A stretch of 36,257 bases of DNA from contig CAMQZF010000004.1 in the NCBI GenBank assembly GCA_947039525.1, positions 1-36,257 on the forward strand. Reading direction: 5' to 3'. Every line of letters starts with the position of its first letter. The stretch's first letter is position 1. The position numbers and the translations under genes are program-made. Shown piece by piece: positions 1 to 10,944 of this stretch. The notes under the pieces were generated by a model that worked only from the letters and a program-made list of their open reading frames with translations, was not told where the DNA came from and ran no database searches. This DNA is from an uncultured Photobacterium sp. (lineage in GTDB: Bacteria > Pseudomonadota > Gammaproteobacteria > Enterobacterales > Vibrionaceae).

Positions 1-1198
1 GATCTTCCAATAGCTCTTTAATCGTGACTAAGAAACCCACCGACTCTCGACCATCCACTAAGCGATGATCGTATGATAAGGCTAAATACATCATCGGTAA
101 GATAACCACCTGCCCATCAACGGCCATTGGACGATCTTGAATTTTATGCATGCCTAAAATTGCTGCTTGAGGTGGATTAATGATAGGCGTTGACATCAAA
201 GAACCAAAAACACCACCATTAGTAATGGTAAAATTACCACCAGTAAGATCATCCACTGTTAGTTTATTATCTCGGCCTTTAATTGCCAGTTCTCGAATGC
301 CTTTTTCAATCTCAGCTAAGCTCAATTTGTCACAATCACGTAATACAGGCGTCACTAAACCGCGTGGTGTTGAAATCGCAATACTGATATCAAAAAAGTT
401 ATGATAAACAATATCATCACCATCAATCGATGCATTAATTTCAGGATAACGTTTTAATGCTTCGACCACGGCTTTTACATAAAAAGACATAAAACCAAGA
501 CGAATATCATGACGTTTTTCAAAAACCTCTTTATATTGCTCACGCAATGTCATAATCGGCTTCATATTAACTTCATTAAACGTCGTCAACATCGCTGTGC
601 TGTTTTTCGCATCCAATAAACGCTCTGCTACACGTTTACGTAAGCGTGTCATTGGTACACGCTTCTCACTACGGTAAATATTTTCAGATACTTTAAATAC
701 GGCTTCTGGCGTTTTAACCACAGGCTCTGGCGACGATTCTTTTTTCATCTCAATAAAAGCATCAATATCTTCACGGGTAATACGACCACCAACACCCGTT
801 CCCGTAATGTTACTCGCATCCAAATCGTGCTCAGCCAATAAACGACGAACCGTAGGACTTAAAGCCTCATTTTGTTCTTCATTCAAGGCCGCTGTCGTAC
901 GTTTAACTGGGGATGATTCAGTCAAAGATGCGGTGTCTTTTGTATTATCACCCGGTGCAATTATCGATTTCATACGACCAATTAATTGCTTCGTTAATAC
1001 CGTCGTCCCTTCATCTTCAAAAATCGCTTCCAATACACCGTTATCTGGTGCTGGAATTTCCAACACAACTTTATCGGTTTCAATATCGACTAACACTTCA
1101 TCTCGAAGTACTGCCTCACCAGGTTGTTTATGCCAAGTTGCTACTGTGGCATCAGCCACAGATTCGGGTAAGTCTGGAACCAAAATTTCTATCGTCAT
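1..1198 (-). CDS. sucB: Dihydrolipoyllysine-residue succinyltransferase, E2 of 2-oxoglutarate dehydrogenase (C-terminus truncated by window start)
   Basis: Own minus-strand translation from ATG at 1198: [30 protein letters not shown]...[11 protein letters not shown] (lipoyl domain) ...[25 protein letters not shown]; open to the window edge; lies directly downstream of sucA. Confidence 0.96.
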   Translation of the reverse strand, partial: MTIEILVPDLPESVADATVATWHKQPGEAVLRDEVLVDIETDKVVLEIPAPDNGVLEAIFEDEGTTVLTKQLIGRMKSIIAPGDNTKDTASLTESSPVKRTTAALNEEQNEALSPTVRRLLAEHDLDASNITGTGVGGRITREDIDAFIEMKKESSPEPVVKTPEAVFKVSENIYRSEKRVPMTRLRKRVAERLLDAKNSTAMLTTFNEVNMKPIMTLREQYKEVFEKRHDIRLGFMSFYVKAVVEALKRYPEINASIDGDDIVYHNFFDISIAISTPRGLVTPVLRDCDKLSLAEIEKGIRELAIKGRDNKLTVDDLTGGNFTITNGGVFGSLMSTPIINPPQAAILGMHKIQDRPMAVDGQVVILPMMYLALSYDHRLVDGRESVGFLVTIKELLED

Positions 1199-1225
1199 TG
1201 GGCTGTATCCTTATTGTTCTAGCGC

Positions 1226-4039
1226 TTATTTTGTTATTGTTAGCGCATCTTCAATGAGCGCTTTTTGTTGTTTTAGATGAACTGACATATAACCTACCGC
1301 AGGTGAGGCTGACGCCGGACGACCAGCATAAACCAGTGTTGCACCTTGAGGTAATACAGAAAGGAAATTATGATGACTACAATACCAAGCCCCTTGATTT
1401 TGTGGCTCTTCTTGACACCAAACAAACGACATCGCATTAGGGTATTTCACCAAAATTTGCGTTAAATCCTCTTGAGGGAACGGATAAAGTTGTTCGATAC
1501 GAATAATAACTACGTCGGTTTGTTCATTCTTACGGCGTTGTTCCAATAAATCGTAATAGACTTTACCTGAACACAATACGATTCGTTGTACCCCTAACGG
1601 ATTGATCTCGTCCATTTCATCAATCACCGCTTGAAAATTACCATCCGACAATTCATCCAAAGACGACACACACAAAGGATGACGTAACAAAGATTTTGGT
1701 GACATGACCACCAATGGTCGACGCATTGGACGCAGCACTTGACGACGTAACATATGATAAATCTGAGCGGGTGATGATGGTACAACAACTTGCATATTCT
1801 GCTCTGCACACAATTGCAAATAACGCTCTAAACGTGCAGAGGAATGCTCTGGTCCTTGCCCTTCATAACCGTGTGGTAATAACATGGTTAATCCACACAT
1901 ACGCCCCCACTTTTGCTCACCAGAACTGATGAATTGATCCATGACAACTTGTGCGCCATTGGCAAAATCACCAAATTGTGCTTCCCAAATCGTCAAACCA
2001 CTGGGTTCTGCCGTCGCATAGCCATATTCAAAAGCCAATACCGCTTCTTCTGATAACACAGAATCAAATACTTCAAACGGTCCTTGATTATCATGGATGT
2101 GGGCTAATGGCACATACACACTCGCATCTTGCTGATTATGTAACACGGAATGACGATGAAAAAAGGTACCACGTCCCGAATCTTGACCTGTAATACGTAC
2201 CCGTTTGCCTTCATCGACTAACGTTGCATAAGCCAAAGATTCCGCCATCCCCCAATCAATCGCTTTATTACCTGCCATCATACTAAGACGATCATTGTAT
2301 AATTTATCAACTCGACTTTGCAGTTGATGACTGTCTGGAACCTGACAAATTCGGTTACCCAAATCAATCAAACGTTCTTTGTTCATTACATGATGCCAGT
2401 CAGCTGTCCAATCGTGCCCCAAATACGGGGTCCAATCGACCGAATGCAATTGCATTGGACGCCACTCTTTCACGACACATTCTCCACTATCGAGAGCGTC
2501 ACGGTATTCGTTGATCATGCTGGTTGCCGTTTCTAAATTCACGGTACCTAATTCGGTCAACTTATCTGCGTATAATTTACGAGGTGTCGAATGTTTTTTA
2601 ATTTTTTGATACATCAATGGCTGAGTCGCATTAGGCTCATCCGCTTCGTTATGACCATGACGGCGATAACACACGAGATCAATCACCACATCACGCTTAA
2701 ACTCATTGCGATAATCCAAGGCTAAACGAGACACAAAAGCAACCGCTTCTGGATCATCCGCATTCACATGGAAAATCGGTGCCTGTACCATTTTGGCAAT
2801 ATCAGTACAATATTGCGTTGATCGTGTATCTTGTGGATTCGATGTGGTAAAACCGATTTGGTTATTAATCACAATACGAACCGTACCGCCCACTCGATAA
2901 CCTCGCGCTTGCGACATATTAAAGGTTTCAGCAACGACACCTTGTCCGGCAATGGAAGAATCGCCATGAATCGTAATCGGCAATACTTTATTACCGTCCG
3001 TATCGCCCAAACGATCTTGACGAGCTCGTACAGAACCAACAACCACAGGATTGACAATCTCCAAATGCGAAGGGTTAAATGCCAACGCCAAATGTACATT
3101 GCCACCAGAGGTTGCAAAATCAGCAGAAAAACCCTGATGATATTTCACATCACCCGTTCCCCAGGATTCGCCGTGTTTTCCTGCAAATTCATCAAACAAA
3201 TCTTGCGGCTTCTTACCCAACACGTTTACGAGCATATTTAAACGCCCACGGTGTGCCATGCCAATCACAACTTCACGAATACCATGACTGCCCGAATGCC
3301 GAATTAGTTCCTTCATCATCGGAATTAGCGCATCACCACCTTCCAGAGAAAATCGTTTTGCACCCGGAAATTTAGCGCCCAAATAACGCTCTAACCCTTC
3401 AGCAGCGGTAAGCTCCTCTAAAAAAGTGATTTTTTCTTGATCGCTAAAGGTGCCTTTTCCAACTACAGACTCCAAGCGTTGTTGGATCCAACGCTTTTCA
3501 TCGGTAGTGGTAATATGCATATATTCCGCTCCAATCGAACCACAATAGGTTGCTTTTAGTGCGTCATAAATATCGGCCAATTTCATAGTCTCTTGACCAA
3601 TGGCAAAGGATCCGACATTGAATGATTCAATAAAATCTTCAGCGGTCAACTGATGAAACTCTGGACATAAATCAGGCACACGTTCTTGATGCCAGAGATC
3701 CAATGGATCTAAATTGGCATGCTGATGACCACGAAAGCGATAAGCATTAATCAATTGCAAAACACGAACTTGCTTTGCACCTGTATCTGGATCGGTTACC
3801 GCAGCAGTAAACAACGTATTTTCTCTCGCTAAACGACGAAAATATTCACGCACACGAGAATGCGGTTGTTCTACCGTATTTTCAGCCAACATGGGTAATC
3901 CATCAAACATCGATTGCCATTGTGGATCAACCGAGGTCGGATCATTCAAATACGATTCGTAAAGTTCCTCTACATACATTGAATTTGACCCACTCAATGC
4001 TGAAGATGATAACCATGACTTCATCATGCCCTTTTGCAT
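1226..4039 (-). CDS. sucA: 2-oxoglutarate dehydrogenase E1 component
   Basis: 937 aa, typical N-terminus MQKGMMKSWLSSSALSG, thiamine-dependent E1 signatures (IGMAHRGRLNMLVNVLGKKP, HGDSSIAGQGVV); operon context. Confidence 0.98.
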   Translation of the reverse strand: MQKGMMKSWLSSSALSGSNSMYVEELYESYLNDPTSVDPQWQSMFDGLPMLAENTVEQPHSRVREYFRRLARENTLFTAAVTDPDTGAKQVRVLQLINAYRFRGHQHANLDPLDLWHQERVPDLCPEFHQLTAEDFIESFNVGSFAIGQETMKLADIYDALKATYCGSIGAEYMHITTTDEKRWIQQRLESVVGKGTFSDQEKITFLEELTAAEGLERYLGAKFPGAKRFSLEGGDALIPMMKELIRHSGSHGIREVVIGMAHRGRLNMLVNVLGKKPQDLFDEFAGKHGESWGTGDVKYHQGFSADFATSGGNVHLALAFNPSHLEIVNPVVVGSVRARQDRLGDTDGNKVLPITIHGDSSIAGQGVVAETFNMSQARGYRVGGTVRIVINNQIGFTTSNPQDTRSTQYCTDIAKMVQAPIFHVNADDPEAVAFVSRLALDYRNEFKRDVVIDLVCYRRHGHNEADEPNATQPLMYQKIKKHSTPRKLYADKLTELGTVNLETATSMINEYRDALDSGECVVKEWRPMQLHSVDWTPYLGHDWTADWHHVMNKERLIDLGNRICQVPDSHQLQSRVDKLYNDRLSMMAGNKAIDWGMAESLAYATLVDEGKRVRITGQDSGRGTFFHRHSVLHNQQDASVYVPLAHIHDNQGPFEVFDSVLSEEAVLAFEYGYATAEPSGLTIWEAQFGDFANGAQVVMDQFISSGEQKWGRMCGLTMLLPHGYEGQGPEHSSARLERYLQLCAEQNMQVVVPSSPAQIYHMLRRQVLRPMRRPLVVMSPKSLLRHPLCVSSLDELSDGNFQAVIDEMDEINPLGVQRIVLCSGKVYYDLLEQRRKNEQTDVVIIRIEQLYPFPQEDLTQILVKYPNAMSFVWCQEEPQNQGAWYCSHHNFLSVLPQGATLVYAGRPASASPAVGYMSVHLKQQKALIEDALTITK

Positions 4040-4086
4040 TCTTTTCCCTTACTGCTCAATGGATACTATTGGCGTTTTCTTGATGA

Positions 4087-4123
4087 CGGATGTTGAACTT
4101 ACCGAGAAGATACTCAACATCCG
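4087..4123. repeat. 10-bp perfect inverted repeat (hairpin) in the sdhB-sucA intergenic region
   Basis: CGGATGTTGA (4087-4096) and TCAACATCCG (4114-4123), 17-nt loop. Confidence 0.8.
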
Positions 4124-4133
4124 ACTTTTCTTT

Positions 4134-4853
4134 TTATACCGCTTGCTTCAATAACATGGATTTAATCTTGCCGATGGCTTTTGTCGGATTCAAGCCTTTA
4201 GGGCAAACACTCACACAATTCATAATGCCATGACACCGGAACACACTGTACGCGTCACTGAGTTCATTTAATCGTTCACTCACCGCTGTATCTCGACTGT
4301 CCACGAGCCAACGATATGCCGCAAGTAAACCCGCTGGCCCAACAAATTTATCGGGATTCCACCAGAAAGAAGGGCAAGAGGTTGAACAACAGGCACACAT
4401 GATGCATTCGTATAAACCATCCAATTGCGCTCGTTCTTCAGGGCTTTGTAGATGTTCTCTTACGGGAGGATGGTTCTCTTCATTAATTAAAAACGGTTTT
4501 ACTTTGGCATAATTTGCATAAAACTGTTCCATATCAATGATGAGATCCCGAACAACGGGTAATCCAGGTAAGGGGCGAATCACAATCGATTTTCCATTCA
4601 TTAATGCAGATAATGGCGTCACACAAGCTAAACCATTTTTGCCATTCATATTAATGCCATCAGAGCCACATACACCTTCACGACAAGAACGACGAAACGC
4701 TAACGTTGCATCTTGTTCTTTTAAGGCAATCAAAGCATCCAGCACCATCATGTCAGAGCCTTCTTCAACCTCAAGCGTGTACTCTTTCATGTAGGGTGCA
4801 TTGTCAACATCGGGATTATACCGATAAACTGAAAAATTGAGATTCATAATCAT
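4134..4853 (-). CDS. sdhB: Succinate dehydrogenase iron-sulfur subunit
   Basis: 239 aa with Fe-S cysteine motifs SCREGVCGSDGINMNG and CIMCACCSTSCPSFWWNPDKFVGPA. Confidence 0.98.
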   Translation of the reverse strand: MIMNLNFSVYRYNPDVDNAPYMKEYTLEVEEGSDMMVLDALIALKEQDATLAFRRSCREGVCGSDGINMNGKNGLACVTPLSALMNGKSIVIRPLPGLPVVRDLIIDMEQFYANYAKVKPFLINEENHPPVREHLQSPEERAQLDGLYECIMCACCSTSCPSFWWNPDKFVGPAGLLAAYRWLVDSRDTAVSERLNELSDAYSVFRCHGIMNCVSVCPKGLNPTKAIGKIKSMLLKQAV

Positions 4854-4856
4854 ACC

Positions 4857-6623
4857 TCAATATGTGCGAATTTTAGGTGGAAATGCCTCACGCGTCGTTG
4901 GTGACATGTTCACCTCCCTACGCGTCATCGTTTCCGTCTCAGGATCATACAAACTATGACATAACCAAGACTCATCATCTCGCTCAGGAAAATCAAAACG
5001 AGAATGAGCACCGCGACTTTCTGTTCGATAATGAGCAGAAACGGCGGTGGCATAAGCCGTCTCCATCAGGTTATCTAACTCCAAACACTCAATACGCTGA
5101 GTATTAAACTCACTGGAAGTATCATCCAAACGAGCGGACTGCAAACGTTCACGAATGTTCTTTAATTCAGATAACCCCTGTGCCATTGCATCGCCTTCAC
5201 GGAAAACCGAAAAATTATTTTGCATACATTGTTGTAAATCCTTTCGAATTTGAACAGGATCTTCACCTTTTTGAGTTCGATTCCAACGTTGCAAACGGGA
5301 TAACGACTGTTCAATGTCTGACTCTGAAGCCACGCGTGCATCCTGTGCTTCTCTTAACGTATCGCCAAGATGCAAGCCAGTAGCACGCCCAAAAACAACC
5401 AAATCTAATAAAGAGTTACCACCAAGTCGATTGGCTCCATGAACAGAAACACACGCAATTTCACCACAAGCAAATAGTCCTTTCACGTCTTGATCTTGGC
5501 CATTCTTATCAAGCGTTAATGCCTGCCCTGAAACCTGTGTCGGCACACCACCCATCATATAATGACAAGTTGGAATCACCGGAATAGGCGCTTCTACAGG
5601 ATCAATGTGAGCAAAGGTTTTCGATAGCTCACAAATGCCAGGTAAACGCGACTCTAAAACATCTTTTCCTAAGTGATCTAATTTCAATTTCAAGTGAGGC
5701 CCCCAAGGCCCATCACAACCCCGTCCTTCTCGAATTTCAATCATCATTGACCGTGCAACGACATCTCGACCCGCCAAATCTTTCGCATTAGGGGCGTAAC
5801 GTTCCATGAAACGTTCACCGTCTTTATTCAATAAATACCCACCTTCACCGCGACATCCTTCAGTCACTAAGACACCAGCCCCGGCAATACCAGTCGGATG
5901 AAACTGCCACATTTCCATATCCTGAACCGGCACGCCCGCACGTAATGCCATGCCCACACCATCACCAGTATTAATGTGAGCATTAGTGGTAGACGCATAA
6001 ATTCGACCTGCACCACCTGTGGCTAAAATGGTGGCTTTTGCTTTGAAATAACAAACCTCGCCTGTTTCCATGCATAACGCTGTCGTTCCAACAACAACAC
6101 CGTCTTGATTCTTCACCAAATCTAACGCATACCACTCAGAAAAAATGGTCGTTTTATGTTTTATATTTTGTTGATACAGAGTATGCAATAACGCATGACC
6201 AGTACGATCCGCGGCTGCGGCCGTTCTTGCAGCTTGTTCACCACCAAAGGCTTTTGACTGACCACCAAACGGGCGTTGATAAATGGTGCCATTCTCAAAT
6301 CGAGAGAATGGTAATCCCATTTTTTCTAACTCAATAACGGATTGAGGCCCATTTTGACACATATATTCAATGGCATTTTGATCACCGATATAATCAGAAC
6401 CTTTCACAGTATCGTACATGTGCCATTGCCAATCATCAGGATGAGAGTTACCAAGAGCGACCGTAATACCACCTTGTGCTGAAACAGTATGAGAGCGTGT
6501 CGGGAAGACCTTTGATAACAAAGCACAGGTTAATCCCTGCTCAGAAATTTGCAGAGCGGCTCTCATTCCTGCCCCACCAGCACCAATAACTACAGCATCA
6601 AACTCACGAATTGGTATGTCCAT
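4857..6623 (-). CDS. sdhA: Succinate dehydrogenase flavoprotein subunit
   Basis: 588 aa, [15 protein letters not shown] motif, [11 protein letters not shown] flavinylation region, [22 protein letters not shown]. Confidence 0.98.
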   Translation of the reverse strand: MDIPIREFDAVVIGAGGAGMRAALQISEQGLTCALLSKVFPTRSHTVSAQGGITVALGNSHPDDWQWHMYDTVKGSDYIGDQNAIEYMCQNGPQSVIELEKMGLPFSRFENGTIYQRPFGGQSKAFGGEQAARTAAAADRTGHALLHTLYQQNIKHKTTIFSEWYALDLVKNQDGVVVGTTALCMETGEVCYFKAKATILATGGAGRIYASTTNAHINTGDGVGMALRAGVPVQDMEMWQFHPTGIAGAGVLVTEGCRGEGGYLLNKDGERFMERYAPNAKDLAGRDVVARSMMIEIREGRGCDGPWGPHLKLKLDHLGKDVLESRLPGICELSKTFAHIDPVEAPIPVIPTCHYMMGGVPTQVSGQALTLDKNGQDQDVKGLFACGEIACVSVHGANRLGGNSLLDLVVFGRATGLHLGDTLREAQDARVASESDIEQSLSRLQRWNRTQKGEDPVQIRKDLQQCMQNNFSVFREGDAMAQGLSELKNIRERLQSARLDDTSSEFNTQRIECLELDNLMETAYATAVSAHYRTESRGAHSRFDFPERDDESWLCHSLYDPETETMTRREVNMSPTTREAFPPKIRTY

Positions 6624-6971
6624 TTACACCCCCCACACAATGAAAAAACCTGACAGCAAATAGGTTAATAAAACTAAAATAACGGTTCCTTGTAACACGC
6701 CACGCAATGCTTTTTCTTTGATGTAATCAGAGAAAACTTGCCATAAACCAATCCACGCATGAATCAACACGGCAAACAATGCTAATAAGGTAAAGACCTT
6801 AGTGGTTAATTGACTGAAAAACGTAACCCAAACGGCATACGACAACTCAGGAACAGTAATGAAAAAAATCATCATGTACAGTGTGTATAAAGTCAGAACA
6901 ACCGCAGAAATTCGTACTAAGATAAAATCATGAATGCCATTTCGACCCACACTAGTTATTGGATTTACCAT
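6624..6971 (-). CDS. sdhD: Succinate dehydrogenase membrane anchor subunit
   Basis: 115 aa hydrophobic protein in the sdhCDAB order; [14 protein letters not shown] motif. Confidence 0.93.
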   Translation of the reverse strand: MVNPITSVGRNGIHDFILVRISAVVLTLYTLYMMIFFITVPELSYAVWVTFFSQLTTKVFTLLALFAVLIHAWIGLWQVFSDYIKEKALRGVLQGTVILVLLTYLLSGFFIVWGV

Positions 6972-7360
6972 ACGATAGCTCCTGAAAAAAGAGATAAAAT
7001 AGCCACAATTACAAAGCTAACTTTCGCACTTTTTAATCCGGACTCTAACTCTTCAAACCACCCGTAATCCATGCATAAATGACGAATGCCTAACACTAAA
7101 TGATAAAATAATGCGGTTAATATTCCCCATAAAATGAATTTAACGGGAAAGCTGTCCAACAATAGGCTAGCTTCAAAAAATCCATCTGGAGAAGACAAAG
7201 ACAAATTCAATAACCACAATAAAATGGCAACGGCAGCAAATAAGATAACGCCAGTAATTCGATGTAAAATCGAGGCAATGGCAGTCATTGGAAAATGTAG
7301 GGTTGATAAATCAAGGTTAATCGGTCTGTTTTTCTTTTTTGTATTCACAATATCGCCCAC
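6965..7360 (-). CDS. sdhC: Succinate dehydrogenase cytochrome b556 subunit
   Basis: [27 protein letters not shown] and the GIRHLCMD heme region; true start may be an internal GTG (VNTKKKNRP). Confidence 0.95.
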   Translation of the reverse strand: MGDIVNTKKKNRPINLDLSTLHFPMTAIASILHRITGVILFAAVAILLWLLNLSLSSPDGFFEASLLLDSFPVKFILWGILTALFYHLVLGIRHLCMDYGWFEELESGLKSAKVSFVIVAILSLFSGAIVW

Positions 7361-7675
7361 TCAGCTCCTTGAAGAAGCGCATTATCATTGTCGAATAAAA
7401 CTCAGGTAACTTATAAAACTCTGGTAACGGTTGCTTCTCTGCGAGATTTCGTTTAACACAATTCGCATTTTTGTTTTTATGTTGATTTGCTAAAAATGTA
7501 TTTTTTACAAGACAAAAAACAAAAAAATTAACAATAATGCAACTGATAGCCCTCAGCGAGTATACGATTGAGATACTTTAATTACAAACAGCATCCTATG
7601 ACCTAAAGCTCACTTTTCATTACAATTACAAAATAAAAACAAAACACACATTAAACGCTAAAAGAATACAAAAAA

Positions 7676-7704
7676 TTGACAATTGCGTAACTCATAGGTA
7701 CAAC
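7676..7704 (+). promoter_or_regulatory. Candidate sigma70 promoter of gltA
   Basis: TTGACA (7676-7681), 17-bp spacer, TACAAC (7699-7704), followed by an AAAGGAG ribosome-binding site just before the ATG at 7753. Confidence 0.5.
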
Positions 7705-7752
7705 AAATACTCTTCCATATTGGATTTGGATTAATACACAAAGGAGATTGTT

Positions 7753-9042
7753 ATGGCAGATAAAAAAGCCACTCTTCACATTGAAGGGGAAGCACCCATT
7801 CAACTGCCGATTATTGGTGGCTCTGTTGGGCCAGATGTGATTGATGTACGTCAACTCGGCACGAACGGCTATTTCACATTTGATCCTGGCTTTCTTGCTA
7901 CAGCCTCTTGTGAATCTCAAATCACATACATTGATGGCGATAACGGTATTTTATTACACCGTGGCTACCCAATTGATCAATTAGCCAATAACGCCGATTA
8001 TTTAGAGGTTTGTTACATTTTATTGTATGGCGAAGCACCTAATCGCGAACAATATGAACATTTTTGTGTGACAGTTAAACGCCACACTATGGTTCATGAA
8101 CAAATCGCAAGTTTTTTCCACGGTTTTCGACGCGATGCACACCCAATGGCAGTGATGTGTGGCGTGGTAGGCGCACTTGCTGCGTTTTATCATGATTCAT
8201 TAGATATTAATAATGACGAACACCGTGAAATTGCTGCTTTCCGTTTATTATCTAAAATGCCAACGCTGGCATCTATGTGCTACAAATACTCTATTGGTCA
8301 GCCTTTCATTTATCCACGTAATGATCTGAATTATGCAGAAAACTTCCTTCATATGATGTTTGCTAACCCATGTGAAGAATATGAAGTTAGCCCTGTTGTT
8401 GCTCGAGCCATGGATAAAATATTTACACTTCACGCAGATCATGAACAAAATGCGTCAACCTCTACTGTACGATTAGCGGGTTCTTCAGGTGCCAATCCAT
8501 TTGCTTGTATTGCGGCGGGTATTGCATCTTTATGGGGACCTGCGCATGGTGGTGCAAACGAAGCTTGCTTGAAAATGTTAGAAGATATTGGCAGTGTGGA
8601 TCGCATTCCAGAATTCATCGAGCGAGCAAAAGATAAAGATGACTCTTTCCGCTTAATGGGCTTTGGTCACCGTGTATATAAGAATCATGATCCCCGAGCA
8701 ACGGTGATGCGTGAAGCTTGTCATGATGTATTAAATGAATTAAAAATTGATGACCCATTGCTTGATGTCGCGATGGAATTAGAGCGTATCGCCTTATCAG
8801 ACGAATATTTTGTCAGTAAAAAGCTGTACCCTAATGTCGATTTTTATTCCGGCATTATTTTAAAAGCAATTGGAATTCCCGTTTCTATGTTTACGGTTAT
8901 TTTTGCAATCTCTCGTACTATTGGCTGGATTGCGCACTGGAATGAAATGCACAGTGACCCAACGAACCGAATTGGGCGTCCTCGTCAATTGTATACCGGA
9001 AATGATGAACGTGAATTCAATCCCATTCACGAACGTGAATAA
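7753..9042 (+). CDS. gltA: Citrate synthase (type II)
   Basis: 429 aa; [15 protein letters not shown] active-site region; divergent from sdhC as in E. coli. Confidence 0.98.
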   Translation: MADKKATLHIEGEAPIQLPIIGGSVGPDVIDVRQLGTNGYFTFDPGFLATASCESQITYIDGDNGILLHRGYPIDQLANNADYLEVCYILLYGEAPNREQYEHFCVTVKRHTMVHEQIASFFHGFRRDAHPMAVMCGVVGALAAFYHDSLDINNDEHREIAAFRLLSKMPTLASMCYKYSIGQPFIYPRNDLNYAENFLHMMFANPCEEYEVSPVVARAMDKIFTLHADHEQNASTSTVRLAGSSGANPFACIAAGIASLWGPAHGGANEACLKMLEDIGSVDRIPEFIERAKDKDDSFRLMGFGHRVYKNHDPRATVMREACHDVLNELKIDDPLLDVAMELERIALSDEYFVSKKLYPNVDFYSGIILKAIGIPVSMFTVIFAISRTIGWIAHWNEMHSDPTNRIGRPRQLYTGNDEREFNPIHERE

Positions 9043-9056
9043 CCACTTCACATCAT

Positions 9057-9084
9057 AAAGGCTGCTTTTGCAGCCTTTATTTTT
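9057..9084. terminator. Bidirectional intrinsic terminator between gltA and the NIF3 gene
   Basis: AAAGGCTGC-TTTT-GCAGCCTTT followed by a T-rich tract. Confidence 0.85.
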
Positions 9085-9098
9085 TCTAGATAAAAACA

Positions 9099-9854
9099 TT
9101 ACACTGGATTATTAATATCAATAAAAGTCACGTCCAGATCATGCTGCTGATGTAACCATTCACCAAGTGCCTTTACACCATATCGCTCGGTGGCATGATG
9201 ACCGGCACTAAAAAAATGAATGCCCATCTCTCTTGCTATATGCACTGTTCGCTCAGATACTTCACCCGTAATGAATGCATCCAAACCTTGATTTGCAGCT
9301 AACTCCAAATAGTCTTGCCCACCTCCTGTACACCACCCTATGGTTTTTATTAATTTAGGCGCATTGTCACTGATATGTAGAGGTGCTCGATTTAATACAC
9401 TGTCAATACGAGTAAACAATGATGAAGCTGACATTGGCGTATCAAACTTGCCCCACATTGCAATGGAAGGCGAACTTTTTTCTAAACCACCTTGGACATT
9501 TATCCCTAAACGCTGAGCTAGTTGCGCATTATTCCCAAGTTTAGGATGTACATCTAATGGTAAATGATAAGCGTATAAATTAATTCCATGAGACATTAAT
9601 GCTTGAATACGACGGTATTTCATACCTCGAATCTCACTTGGCTCACCTTTCCAAAAAAAACCATGATGCACTAATACAGCATCTGCTTTCATTTCAATTG
9701 CAACATCAATTAAATCTTGGCAAGCAGTGACTCCTGTTACAATTTTTTGAATCTCTTTTTTACCTTCAATTTGTAAACCATTTGGACAATAGTCTTTAAT
9801 AGATTGCGGAGATAACAAATTATTTAGGGTATTTTCTAACTCAAGATTATTCAT
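9099..9854 (-). CDS. NIF3/YbgI family metal-binding protein (GTP cyclohydrolase 1 type 2 homolog)
   Basis: 251 aa, SIKDYCPNGLQIEG, ADAVLVHHGFFWKGE, FSAGHHATERYGVKALGEWL. Confidence 0.93.
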   Translation of the reverse strand: MNNLELENTLNNLLSPQSIKDYCPNGLQIEGKKEIQKIVTGVTACQDLIDVAIEMKADAVLVHHGFFWKGEPSEIRGMKYRRIQALMSHGINLYAYHLPLDVHPKLGNNAQLAQRLGINVQGGLEKSSPSIAMWGKFDTPMSASSLFTRIDSVLNRAPLHISDNAPKLIKTIGWCTGGGQDYLELAANQGLDAFITGEVSERTVHIAREMGIHFFSAGHHATERYGVKALGEWLHQQHDLDVTFIDINNPV

Positions 9855-10110
9855 GCTTTCTTCCCAATTTATCTAACGTAATTCAATACTCACATAAGCC
9901 TAAAGGATAAAAATCTAACGAGAAACTGAAATCATCACTTTTATGATCGTATTTTTTTATTACCTTATTTTATCAATGAAGACTAAGAGAAGATTGGATA
10001 AATCATCACTTACTTACAAGACCCTGATCTCTTTTTATTCATAACCAAAAAACACAAATATAATGACGCAAACCTTGCCATTAATTGAATCATCACAGTG
10101 GACTTAAATT

Positions 10111-10884
10111 ATGGATAATAAGAAAAATCTACAGGCATTATTCACTCTGCCTGTATTAACTCAACATATACCTTATCAAGTGACTGACTCATGGATAAAA
10201 GCATTCAAGTATACCGTTTCACTGCCTAAAGATTTACCTACATACACAGGATCGAATCGACTCGGATTTTATTATCAATGGCTTTGGAAACAGAGCTTAC
10301 AACACAATCATCAATACACATTGATTGCTGAGGAAATTCAAATACAGCAGGATAAACAAACGATTGGAGCGATTGATTTTCTGATTTATAACAATCGCAC
10401 TCATCAGCTTGAACACTGGGAAGTTGCAATAAAATATTATTTAGAATATGGCGGACTTTGGGTTGGATCACAAATACATGATGAATTAACAAAAAAAACA
10501 AATCGTATGATTCAGCATCAACTCCAACTCACCGCAACCCAAACTTATCAAAATAATTATGAACGGCAATGGGGAAAAATAGAAAAAAGGCGATTAATCT
10601 TACAAGGTATGATTTTTCAGTCTCAAACTTCGTCAAACCATGATAAGAAACTACTGTCACCGTTGAATCCACGGGTTCCTAAAGGACAATGGATTCACGC
10701 AAAAGAGATACGCAATAAAAAACTCAAACCCTTAACAAAACTAGAATGGTTAAATCCTCCCTTATTTTCAGAGATACCAACCACAACCTTAACACCAACC
10801 GACATAATAAAATCAGTACAAGCAGTTGATTTAAAAGAAAATAGATGGTTTATTCTTCCAAATAATTGGCCGAATCAAGCATAA
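10111..10884 (+). CDS. DUF1853-like family protein
   Basis: 257 aa; GAIDFLIYNNRTHQLEHWEVAIKYYL and LNPRVPKGQWIHAKE motifs recalled for this family; no database search possible. Confidence 0.7.
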   Translation: MDNKKNLQALFTLPVLTQHIPYQVTDSWIKAFKYTVSLPKDLPTYTGSNRLGFYYQWLWKQSLQHNHQYTLIAEEIQIQQDKQTIGAIDFLIYNNRTHQLEHWEVAIKYYLEYGGLWVGSQIHDELTKKTNRMIQHQLQLTATQTYQNNYERQWGKIEKRRLILQGMIFQSQTSSNHDKKLLSPLNPRVPKGQWIHAKEIRNKKLKPLTKLEWLNPPLFSEIPTTTLTPTDIIKSVQAVDLKENRWFILPNNWPNQA

Positions 10885-10912
10885 AAAATGCCTCATCAAG
10901 AGGCATTTTTTA
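10883..10912. terminator. Intrinsic terminator between the DUF1853-like gene and pgm
   Basis: AAAAAATGCCTC-atcaa-GAGGCATTTTTT. Confidence 0.9.
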
Positions 10913-10944
10913 TCGTCACCATTTAATAGCGGCTAATCAACAAG

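Noticed and set aside
807-1280. 157-aa plus-strand ORF (and 913..1257)
   Set aside because: Antisense to the sucB N-terminus and sucA C-terminus, low-complexity composition, no recognisable domain.
2831-3241. 136-aa plus-strand ORF, plus other antisense ORFs in sucA and sdhA
   Set aside because: They lie wholly opposite strongly conserved coding sequence and look like shadow ORFs.
7596-7616. CRP-like site TATGACCTAAAGCTCACT in the sdhC-gltA region
   Set aside because: Half-sites are separated by 8 rather than 6 bp and match poorly.
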